Below are positions 43,127 to 51,255 of a stretch of DNA of 64,000 nucleotides, one piece after another. The position numbers were made by a program, and so were the translations under genes. The DNA lies in assembly GCA_021791875.1 (NCBI GenBank), contig JAJYVU010000006.1, forward strand, positions 48,571 through 112,570, read 5' to 3'. This DNA is from Acidobacteriota bacterium (GTDB taxonomy: Bacteria > Acidobacteriota > Terriglobia > Terriglobales > Acidobacteriaceae). Under the pieces are notes generated by a model that worked only from the letters and a program-made list of their open reading frames with translations, did no database searches and was not told the origin of the DNA. Within the stretch, counting starts at the first letter, position 1. Each line of letters starts with the position of its first letter.

Positions 43127-44227
43127 TCAGCGCAGACTGATTTCGTGCACATTTTTTGTTGTCACAACTTTGTGCTGCACGTAGTTATACGGCGGAACCG
43201 TCTGCCCGCGCAGCAGCGTCACTCCCAGCTGAATCAACCGCGGACCATACGTCTCTGCTTCATGAGAAATGGAACCGATGATCGGTCCACCGCCCTTGCG
43301 CAGCTCTTCGAGCACCTCCGGAATGCAGTCCTGCCCAACAATCGCCACTGTCTTCTCGCGACCCGCACTTCGCGCACTCTGCAATGCTCCCAATGCGCTC
43401 GTGTCCGTCGCCGCAGCGATCAGAATGCGGTCCGTGCGCCCATGCCTCTTAAAGAAATCTGACACCACCTGCGCACTCGTCTGTCGCAGCCCTCTGCCGT
43501 CCAGCCGCATGCAGCAGCTTGGATCAAGATCCGGCAGCAGCGACCGCACTCCTTCAAATGCGCCCGTCACGCGGCTTTGCACAAACGTCCCGGCCTCTGC
43601 CACGTCCAGGCCGATCACCCAATCCACCTTGCCTCTCCAGTGGCGAATCGCGTGTTGTGCCAGCAGCCGGCCCGCCTCGTATCCAACCTCAAAGTTGTCC
43701 ACACCAAAATACACCGCGCTCGGGTGCGGAATATCCACCGCAATCAGCGGAATTCCAGCCTTTGAGATGGTGTGCGCAATCACTGGCGCAATGCTCTCTT
43801 CAATCTGAAACTCCACCACCAGATCAACGCCCTCAGCGACGAAATCCTTCGCATTCCGCATCGCTGTCTCCGCGTCATACCGATTGTCGCGAATCATCAG
43901 TTCCACCCCGGAGGCCGCAGCCGCATCCTTCAAACTGCTCGTCACCGCTTCTGAGAACGGCATCTCCGCGCTCTGCGCCGCAAATCCAAACCGTATCTTC
44001 TTCGGCCTTGCCACCAACCGGTACGCACCATCCGAAGTCTGCGCAACATACCCGCGATGCACAAAGGTCTTCAGGATCCGGTAAATGCTCGTCTTTGAAA
44101 TCCGCGACCGCTGAAAAATTACCTCCAGCGTTAGCGGCTTGTTTTCAGACTCAAGCAACTCGAGAATATCCAGGGCCTTGGAAAGAATCGGAATCAGGTA
44201 GAGTCGTTTAATCTGCTGCTGGGCCAA
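43127..44227 (-). CDS. IclR-type HTH fused to a periplasmic-binding-protein-like sugar domain
   Basis: A 366-residue transcription regulator. Residues 1-75 are an IclR-like winged helix (LDILELLESENKPLTLEVIFQR, SKTSIYRILKTFVHRGYV). Residues about 80-350 are a type 1 periplasmic-binding fold similar to RbsB (SLKDAAAASGVELMIRDNRYDAE, VDLVVEFQIEESIAP, AGIPLIAVDIPHP, AIVGQDCIPEV). LacI/GalR regulators use the same ligand fold but a different HTH, so this is an unusual combination. A TTG start at 44227 follows GAGGTG. Position next to the alpha-galactosidase suggests control by a galactoside, which is inference only. Confidence 0.85.
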   Translation of the reverse strand: MAQQQIKRLYLIPILSKALDILELLESENKPLTLEVIFQRSRISKTSIYRILKTFVHRGYVAQTSDGAYRLVARPKKIRFGFAAQSAEMPFSEAVTSSLKDAAAASGVELMIRDNRYDAETAMRNAKDFVAEGVDLVVEFQIEESIAPVIAHTISKAGIPLIAVDIPHPSAVYFGVDNFEVGYEAGRLLAQHAIRHWRGKVDWVIGLDVAEAGTFVQSRVTGAFEGVRSLLPDLDPSCCMRLDGRGLRQTSAQVVSDFFKRHGRTDRILIAAATDTSALGALQSARSAGREKTVAIVGQDCIPEVLEELRKGGGPIIGSISHEAETYGPRLIQLGVTLLRGQTVPPYNYVQHKVVTTKNVHEISLR

Positions 44228-44350
44228 TCGTGCACCTCACTGGGCCGGACTCGCAGGCACTTCCCCTATTGAAATGACTGCTGATCGCATTCTACCGAAC
44301 CGTCCCCTTGCCAGCGCCTCTCATTTGTAACTTTCTGAATACGCAACTAC

Positions 44351-45400
44351 TCAGCGCACGGTGACCAAAAACTGCCCCGTCGCAGAAACGCCTTCCGAAC
44401 TCCCAATCACCGTCACCGTATAGTTTCCCGGGGTCGTCCCCGCACTGGAGATAAATCGGCCCTGGATCCCGCACCCCAGCAGCCAGATCGAACATGCCGC
44501 CACCGCCGTCACATGCAGCGCCCGCTGCATCCCGGACTGTCTCCATCTCTTCCGGTTCGCCGGCCAGATCAGCAGCAGAACCCCAGCCAGCATACTGCCT
44601 GCGGCAGGCGCTAGCGGAATTTCCGGCCCGTTGCCGGACGCCAGCCCCGCATTCCCGGTCGTGGTCACCGTCAATATCGCCGTTCCGGCAGAATCTCCCA
44701 CAATCCTTACCGGGCTTGTCGCCCCAAAGCTCAGCGTCGGCAAGTCGTGCACCAGCCTGGGAGCGCCTGTGATCGCGGCCGTCAGGGTCACAAGCCCCGT
44801 GAATCCTCGATAAGGCTGAACCGCAACCCTTACCGTGTTTCCCGTCGCCGCCCCCCGCAAAATCGTAATCGCAGGCGCCGCAATCGAAAAATACGAAGGC
44901 TCCGGATAAACAATCACCACGGCCTGCCCCGAACCGCCGCCATAATACCCGGCGCTGGCCGCATCCGGCGTATAGATCGCGGTCAACACATTCGACCCAG
45001 TCGCCAGTACTCCGCCCGGCACCGTCAGCGTTGCCTCGCCTCCTGCCTGCAGTGCCGTGCTCACGTTGTAGCCGCCCGCATGCAGCACCACCGTTCCGGT
45101 CGGATCCGGCGCCCCAGGCTCGCTGCCGACCTTCACCTTCACCGCAAAGCTCTGCAGCACCGTGACGTTCGTCGCGGCAGGAATCACAGTGACAGCCGGC
45201 GATGACGCAGGCGCCGCCCAGGCATACATCGTCGCAAGCGCCGCCCCGTCGCCCGCAACACAACTGCCCTCGGTATGACGATGCGCTGCAGCTGCCACTG
45301 CCGGCATATGCTCCGTCCGCGCCTGTGCGCCCCGCAGCGGCGCCATGCCGCAGACTGCTATCGTAATCATCATAGTTACATATCTGAGATGTTTCCCCAT
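44351..45400 (-). CDS. exported protein with bacterial Ig-like repeats
   Basis: A 349-residue surface or secreted protein. After a signal-like N-terminus (VTMMITIAVCGMAPL) come Ig-like strands typical of Acidobacteria (VTVLQSFAVKVKV, DPTGTVVLHAGG, LATGSNVLTAIYTPD), then GLVTLTAAITGAP and, near the C-terminus, a hydrophobic helix (AAGSMLAGVLLLIWPANRKR). The end, TTPGNYTVTVIGSSEG, is another Ig-type strand set. The start is uncertain, because no clear ribosome site precedes the ATG at 45400. The 277-base gap to treZ has no other gene. Confidence 0.75.
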   Translation of the reverse strand: MGKHLRYVTMMITIAVCGMAPLRGAQARTEHMPAVAAAAHRHTEGSCVAGDGAALATMYAWAAPASSPAVTVIPAATNVTVLQSFAVKVKVGSEPGAPDPTGTVVLHAGGYNVSTALQAGGEATLTVPGGVLATGSNVLTAIYTPDAASAGYYGGGSGQAVVIVYPEPSYFSIAAPAITILRGAATGNTVRVAVQPYRGFTGLVTLTAAITGAPRLVHDLPTLSFGATSPVRIVGDSAGTAILTVTTTGNAGLASGNGPEIPLAPAAGSMLAGVLLLIWPANRKRWRQSGMQRALHVTAVAACSIWLLGCGIQGRFISSAGTTPGNYTVTVIGSSEGVSATGQFLVTVR

Positions 45401-45677
45401 ACCGGACCGCCGACTGCCTCTGCCTGCTCGCCCAGCAGTTCCTCCATCCCCCACCGTCTCCAAGTCGGCGAGGCGCTACGAATGAGAAATCCCTCATCCG
45501 ATTGCTGAGCATCGGCTGCTCTCTCCATCGGCAACCACGCACCTAGCCTTTACCGGAATCCGCCCTGGCGGCCACAGCCTATGTCAACCGCCGCGATTTC
45601 TCCGCACCCAAACGGCAATCTTTCACCCGCTTTGCATCTGATATAAACAAGTTCCTGCTTCACCCACGGACTCTGAA

Positions 45678-47531
45678 ATGAACTCAGCCTCAATTCTGTG
45701 GAAACACGGCGTTACCCAGCTTGCCTCCGGCGCATGGAACTTTCGCGTCTGGGCTCCCTCTCAGCGGACCGTCCATCTGCGCCTGCTCGACCCCCACGAG
45801 CGTGTCCTGCCCATGGAGCCTCAATCCCACGGCTACCATCAACTTGTCCTCGAAAACATCGCCCCAGGCGCACGCTACTTCTTTCGTGTCGATGGCCGCG
45901 ATCTTCCCGATCCTGCTTCGCGCTTCCAGCCCCAGGGCGTGCACGGCCCATCCCAGGTCACCAGCACCGCCTTCCGCTGGCACGACAGCGGATGGCGCGG
46001 CCTCCCCATCGACCAATACATCTTCTACGAGCTGCACATCGGCGCTTTCACTCCTGAGGGCGCCTTCGACGCCGTCGTCCCGCACCTTGATTCACTCATC
46101 GACACCGGCATCACAGCCATCGAAATCATGCCCGTCGCGGCCTTCCCCGGCAGCCGCAACTGGGGCTATGACGGAGTCTCGCCCTTCGCCGTCCACGCAA
46201 CCTATGGCGGCCCGGACGGCTTCAAACGCCTCGTCGACGCATGCCATCAGCGCGGCCTCGCCGTCGTGCTCGACGTCGTCTACAACCACCTCGGCCCGGA
46301 AGGCAATTACCTGTCTGCCTTCGGCACGTACTTCACTGAGAAATACCGAACCCCGTGGGGCTCCGCCATCAACTTCGACGATGCAGACAGCGACGAAGTC
46401 CGCCGCTACTTCCTCGAAAACGCCCTCCGCTGGATTACCGAATTCCACATCGACGCCCTCCGCCTCGACGCCATTCACGCCATCCACGACGAGTCCGCAT
46501 CCCCATTCCTCGCCGAACTCGCCGACGCCATCCACCACGAGGCCGCCAACCTGAACCGCCACGTCCATCTCATCGCTGAGAGCGACCTCAACGACACCCG
46601 TATCCTTCTGCCTCGCAATCGCGGCGGCTTCGCGCACGACACCCAATGGAGCGACGACTTCCATCATTCGCTCTGGACCCTGCTCACCGGGGATCGCAAC
46701 GGCTATTACCAGGACTTCGGCCACCTGCATCATCTCGCCACCGCCTATCGCGAAGGCTTTGTTTATTCGGGCCGGCACTCCGCCTATCGTCGCCGCCGTC
46801 ACGGCAACTCATCGCTTGATATTCCCGCCCGGCAGTTCACCGTCTGCATTCAAAATCACGATCAGGTCGGCAATCGCATGCTCGGCGAACGTCTCGCCGC
46901 GCTCGCCTCCTTCGAGCAGCTCAAGCTCGCCGCCGCCGCCGTCATCCTCTCGCCATTCCTGCCTCTGCTCTTCATGGGCGAGGAGTACGGCGAAACCGCG
47001 CCCTTCCTCTACTTTGTCAGCCACACCGACATCGACCTCATCGAGGCCGTCCGCAGTGGCCGCCAGCGCGAATTCTCCGCCTTCGCATGGCAGGGCACGC
47101 CGCCAGATCCGCAGGACGAGGCCACGTTCCTCCACTCCAGGCTCAACCATTCGCTCAAGGCAACCGAACCCCATCGCACGCTGCTTCACTTCTACCGCGA
47201 ACTTCTGCGGATGCGAAAATCCTCGCCCGCGCTGCGCCATCTCAGCAAAACGCAAATGCAAGTCACCGCCTTCGAAGACTCGCGCGTGCTCTGTCTGCAC
47301 CGCTGGCACGCCGCGGACGAAGCCCTCATCTTCCTCGCTTTCTCTGAATCGCCCGTCACCCTCCATCCAGATCCCCCGCAAGGCTCGTGGCAAAAATGGC
47401 TCGATTCCAGTGACGCCCGCTGGCGCGGCCCCGGCGCGGTACAAACCACATGGCCATCCCTTGGCTCTTCTCTGTCGTTGAATCCCCACTCCGTCGTTCT
47501 GTACCGTAAACAAGGGGAGCTCGAGCCATGA
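45678..47531 (+). CDS. treZ: malto-oligosyltrehalose trehalohydrolase
   Basis: GH13 enzyme that releases trehalose from maltooligosyl-trehalose made by TreY. The 617-residue protein has an N-terminal CBM48-like domain (GAWNFRVWAPSQRTVHLRL), then the catalytic barrel: DVVYNHLGPEGNY, the nucleophile Asp in FHIDALRLDAIHAIHD, the acid Glu in HLIAESDLND, and QNHDQVGNR. LFMGEEYGE is typical of TreZ and branching enzymes. treY follows 67 bases downstream. No treX/glgX debranching gene is seen in the window. Confidence 0.93.
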   Translation: MNSASILWKHGVTQLASGAWNFRVWAPSQRTVHLRLLDPHERVLPMEPQSHGYHQLVLENIAPGARYFFRVDGRDLPDPASRFQPQGVHGPSQVTSTAFRWHDSGWRGLPIDQYIFYELHIGAFTPEGAFDAVVPHLDSLIDTGITAIEIMPVAAFPGSRNWGYDGVSPFAVHATYGGPDGFKRLVDACHQRGLAVVLDVVYNHLGPEGNYLSAFGTYFTEKYRTPWGSAINFDDADSDEVRRYFLENALRWITEFHIDALRLDAIHAIHDESASPFLAELADAIHHEAANLNRHVHLIAESDLNDTRILLPRNRGGFAHDTQWSDDFHHSLWTLLTGDRNGYYQDFGHLHHLATAYREGFVYSGRHSAYRRRRHGNSSLDIPARQFTVCIQNHDQVGNRMLGERLAALASFEQLKLAAAAVILSPFLPLLFMGEEYGETAPFLYFVSHTDIDLIEAVRSGRQREFSAFAWQGTPPDPQDEATFLHSRLNHSLKATEPHRTLLHFYRELLRMRKSSPALRHLSKTQMQVTAFEDSRVLCLHRWHAADEALIFLAFSESPVTLHPDPPQGSWQKWLDSSDARWRGPGAVQTTWPSLGSSLSLNPHSVVLYRKQGELEP

Positions 47532-47598
47532 GGATTTACTCGCGCATCCGCAGCCAAACTCATCGCGAGTGCGATCACCGCGCAAGAAAGGTCCTCGC

Positions 47599-50460
47599 AT
47601 GAATCCCGCAAAGGTCCCTGTTGCCACCTACAGGGTGCAGTTCCACAAAGACTTCCGCTTCCTCGACTGCCGCGATATCGTGCCCTACCTGCACGCGCTT
47701 GGCATCGGCGCGCTCTATTCCTCGCCCCACTTCCGCGCCTGCCGCGGCAGCGAGCACGGCTACGATGTCGCAAGCCCGCTGCGCGTCAACTCCGAGCTTG
47801 GCACCGATGAAGAATTCGACGACCTCTGCATGAAGCTGCGCCACTACGGCCTCGGCCTCATTCTCGATATCGTGCCCAATCACATGGCCGCCAGCCACGA
47901 AAATCCCTGGTGGATCGATGTCCTTGAAAACGGCCCATCCTCACCCTACGCGCACTACTTCGACATCGAGTGGCACCCCGCCGTGTCCAAATCCGCTTTC
48001 CTGCAGGAAGGGAAAGTGCTGCTCCCGGTCCTCGGCGATCTCTACGGCAATGTCCTCGCACGCGGCGAAATCTCCCTCGACATCGATGAAACCGGCTTCT
48101 TCATCCGCTATTACGATCGCAAGCTCCCGCTCGATCCGGCCACTTGGGAACCCATCCTGCAGGCCTCGCTCGACCGCATCCGGCACGATGTCAAAAAGAA
48201 GCGCGAAGCAAAAGCCGTCATCGAGCAGGTCCTCAGCCTCGTCCAGTCCATCCCGCCCCGCACCGTCACCGATCCGGAAGAAATCTCGCGCCGGCTCCGT
48301 GATGCCTTCACCGCACAGGAGCGCATCTTCCTGCTTTACCGCGACCATCTTGAAGTCCGCATGGCCATCGACTCGGTGTTGCGCCAAATCGGCGAAGACA
48401 AAGTCCAGCTCCATGCCCTGCTCGAAGCACAGGGCTACAGGCTCGCCTTCTGGAAAATCGCCTTCGAAGAAATCAACTACCGCCGATTCTTCGATATCAA
48501 CGATCTAGTCTGCCTCCGCGTCGAAGAAGAAGACGTCTTCACCGCCCGCCATCAAATCATCCTCGAACTCCTCGCTGAAGGAAAAGTCACCGGCCTCCGC
48601 GTCGATCACGTCGACGGCCTGCTCGACCCGGAAGCCTACCTCAGCCACCTCCAGTCCAGCGCCAGCCGCGTCGCATCAGAGAGCCCTGTCTATCTCGTCG
48701 TCGAAAAAATCCTTGGCAGAGACGAGCAGCTTTCATCCCAATGGCCCACTTGCGGCACCACCGGCTATGACTTTCTCAGCGCCGTAAATGACCTGCTCAT
48801 CGACAACGACGGCTTGCGTGAACTCGAATCCATTTACGCCCAATTCACCGGTCGGATCGAAACCTTCGCCGACGTATGCTGCGAGCGCAAAAAGCAGGTC
48901 ATCTGGCAACTCTTCACCGCGGAAGCCCACGCACTCGGCCATCACCTCGGCAAGCTCGCCGCGCAGGACTGGCTCGCGCGCGATGTTCCCATGTCGGAAC
49001 TTCTCGGCGCCCTCGTCGAAGTCACCGCATGCCTGCCCATCTATCGAACCTATATCCGCAGTATCGAAATCGGTGGCCATGACCGCGCCTATATTGAGAA
49101 AGCCCTCACCATGGCCCGCAGACGCACCACCGATGCGGAAATCGGCGATCCCGCCTTTGATTTTCTCCGCCGCGTTCTGCTCCTCAATCCGCCTTCCGGT
49201 GACGCCCAGTTGCAGGAGCAATACCTCCGCTTCGTCATGCGCTGGCAACAGTTCAGCGGCCCCGTCATGGCCAAGGGCCTCGAAGACACCGCCGGTTACG
49301 TCCACAACAGCCTCATCTCAAGAAACGAGGTTGGCAGCGATCCCCTGCGCAGTCTTCCTCCGCTCGATATCGCTGGCTTCCACCGCTTCCTGCATCAGCG
49401 TGCCGAGCTCTGGCCCCACTCCATGAACACCACCTCCACGCACGACACCAAACGCAGTGAAGATGTACGCGCTCGCCTCCATGTTCTCTCTGAGCTTCCC
49501 GCCAAATGGCAAAAATCCCTGCTGCGCTGGCGCCGCCTCAATCAACCACTGAAGTCGCCGGTCAAAGGCCGCAGCGTGCCCGCGCCCGAAGAAGAAGTCC
49601 TCCTGTACCAAACGCTGCTCGGCAGCTGGCCGCTCGATCCCGCCGAAGAAGAGCAATTCGCCTCCCGCCTGCCCGAATTCCTCCTCAAGGCCGCGCGCGA
49701 AGCAAAAACCTACACCAGTTGGGTGCAGCCCGATGAGGATCACGAAAAGGCTTTGCTCCGCTTTGCGGAGAAAATACTCACGTCCAAATCCCAGTTGTTC
49801 AGCAATGATTTCCTGCGCCTGCAGCGCAAACTCGCCTGGCACGGCGCGCTCAATTCTCTCGCGCAGTTGCTCATCAAGATCACCGCACCCGGTGTGCCGG
49901 ACTTTTACCAGGGCTGCGAGCTCTGGGACTTCAGCATGGTCGATCCCGACAACCGCCGGCCAGTCGATTTCCGCCATCGCATCCAAATGCTCGAAGACAT
50001 CCGCAGAGACCACAGCAACAGCCCACGCCGGTTCTTCGCATCCCTGCTGTCAAACTGGCGCGACGGCCGCATCAAACTCTTCCTCTCTGACCGCGCGCTC
50101 GATTTCCGCCGGGCCAACTCCGCCCTTTACCAGCAAGGCCAATACATTCCGCTGCAAACCATCGGCTCCTGCGAATCGAGCCTCTGCGCCTTTGCGCGCC
50201 GCATGGGAAACCAGTGGGCCATCACCGCCGCCCCACGCCTCACCACCCGCCTCGCTCCTTCCGGCCGATGGCCGCTGGGAGAAAAAACCTGGCTCGACAC
50301 CGCCATCGAAATCCCCTCTGACGCTCCGGATCGATGGCACAACGTCTTCACCGGCGAAACCGTCCCGGTGGACATCGACGCCGACGGCCACAAGGCCCTC
50401 GCCCTGTCCTCCGTACTCCGGTCGTTCCCCTGCGCGTTGCTCAGTGCGGCCTCATCCTGA
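47599..50460 (+). CDS. treY: malto-oligosyltrehalose synthase
   Basis: GH13 family enzyme that converts the reducing end of a maltodextrin to an alpha,alpha-1,1 linkage. The 953-residue protein contains VATYRVQFHKDFRF, LDIVPNHMAAS, GLRVDHVDGLLDP (nucleophile Asp), VEKILGRDE (acid/base Glu) and STHDTKRSED. I chose the ATG at 47599, which follows AAAGG, over the GTG at 47569. A hairpin ACTCGCG/CGCGAGT lies in the treZ-treY spacer (47538-47570). With TreZ it makes trehalose from glycogen or starch, a stress protectant. Its 3' end overlaps the converging CheX-like gene by nine bases. Confidence 0.94.
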   Translation: MNPAKVPVATYRVQFHKDFRFLDCRDIVPYLHALGIGALYSSPHFRACRGSEHGYDVASPLRVNSELGTDEEFDDLCMKLRHYGLGLILDIVPNHMAASHENPWWIDVLENGPSSPYAHYFDIEWHPAVSKSAFLQEGKVLLPVLGDLYGNVLARGEISLDIDETGFFIRYYDRKLPLDPATWEPILQASLDRIRHDVKKKREAKAVIEQVLSLVQSIPPRTVTDPEEISRRLRDAFTAQERIFLLYRDHLEVRMAIDSVLRQIGEDKVQLHALLEAQGYRLAFWKIAFEEINYRRFFDINDLVCLRVEEEDVFTARHQIILELLAEGKVTGLRVDHVDGLLDPEAYLSHLQSSASRVASESPVYLVVEKILGRDEQLSSQWPTCGTTGYDFLSAVNDLLIDNDGLRELESIYAQFTGRIETFADVCCERKKQVIWQLFTAEAHALGHHLGKLAAQDWLARDVPMSELLGALVEVTACLPIYRTYIRSIEIGGHDRAYIEKALTMARRRTTDAEIGDPAFDFLRRVLLLNPPSGDAQLQEQYLRFVMRWQQFSGPVMAKGLEDTAGYVHNSLISRNEVGSDPLRSLPPLDIAGFHRFLHQRAELWPHSMNTTSTHDTKRSEDVRARLHVLSELPAKWQKSLLRWRRLNQPLKSPVKGRSVPAPEEEVLLYQTLLGSWPLDPAEEEQFASRLPEFLLKAAREAKTYTSWVQPDEDHEKALLRFAEKILTSKSQLFSNDFLRLQRKLAWHGALNSLAQLLIKITAPGVPDFYQGCELWDFSMVDPDNRRPVDFRHRIQMLEDIRRDHSNSPRRFFASLLSNWRDGRIKLFLSDRALDFRRANSALYQQGQYIPLQTIGSCESSLCAFARRMGNQWAITAAPRLTTRLAPSGRWPLGEKTWLDTAIEIPSDAPDRWHNVFTGETVPVDIDADGHKALALSSVLRSFPCALLSAASS

Positions 50461-50955
50461 GGCCTCGGAGCAGTTTTCCAGATCGCCTCGCAGCGTCACT
50501 TCCACTTCCGCCGCGCCAAACTGGTACTGCGCCTGAATCTGCAACGGTGACAGTTGCCAATAGAGCCGGTAATCATAACCGGCAATCACCATCGGCGGAG
50601 AAACCATGCACCCCGATGCCAGCCTCGGAACTCTGCCCGTCCAGGCGCGCGCAATTCCGCTGCACATTTCTCCCAATCCATCATGGATCTTCGTCTCGTC
50701 GGTCTGCTCCCTGCCGGTCAGCAATTCTGCCAACAACAGCCCAGACGCACGGTCCATCCGAAGCACGCATGAACCCAGCATTGCTCCGGCAAAGCCTGCG
50801 ACTGCTCCGAAAGATTCTTGCCGCAGCGTGCAACCCGCGGCCTCCATGGGCGTGCAACGGACTCCCAGCATCCGCTGAAAAACTTCATCCACGGCCTCAT
50901 TCAGACGCTCTGCCAGGCCCCGCCCCCGCGCCGCATTCATTACATACAGCTTCAT
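50452..50955 (-). CDS. CheX-like (CheC/FliY family) protein, catalytic Asn replaced
   Basis: A 167-residue protein resembling the CheX chemotaxis phosphatase: FQRMLGVRCTP, FAGAMLGSCVLRMD, LLAELLT, and the signature helix DGLGEMCSGIARAW. CheC/CheX active sites follow D/S-x3-E-x2-N. Here Asp92 and Glu96 are kept but the Asn is Ser99, so CheY-P dephosphorylation may be weak or lost. No chemotaxis genes are adjacent. It may act as a scaffold or have another receiver partner. Its stop region overlaps the treY 3' end. Confidence 0.7.
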   Translation of the reverse strand: MKLYVMNAARGRGLAERLNEAVDEVFQRMLGVRCTPMEAAGCTLRQESFGAVAGFAGAMLGSCVLRMDRASGLLLAELLTGREQTDETKIHDGLGEMCSGIARAWTGRVPRLASGCMVSPPMVIAGYDYRLYWQLSPLQIQAQYQFGAAEVEVTLRGDLENCSEASG

Positions 50956-51255
50956 CGCGCATCTCCAGTGAAAATGCTTCGCAGGCCATCGCCGCCTTTT
51001 CGCCTCAAGTTCTTGCGACGTGGACGATCCCAGGTGGCTCCTTCACTCAAAAACGCCACTCTGCATTTCCTCCCGCTGTCCACCCATGAAGCGAAAATGC
51101 TTTAGCAATCCGGGGAAAATCCTGCTGCCGTCCACATGCACCGCACCGGCACTACCTTCCAAAATGCCAGAGATGCACCTCGGCGGTCTCGCTGTTGCAG
51201 TGAGAACTCGTGTTGCCGTTATCGGCGCGCGAGCGCGAAAGTTGAAAGCAACGCG
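50956..51255. other. 300-base intergenic stretch, nothing identified
   Basis: Between the CheX-like gene and the hexosaminidase end, I see no convincing reading frame, RNA gene or repeat. AAAATGCTT occurs twice (50967 and 51092 areas). The CheX-like promoter probably lies here. Confidence 0.5.
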
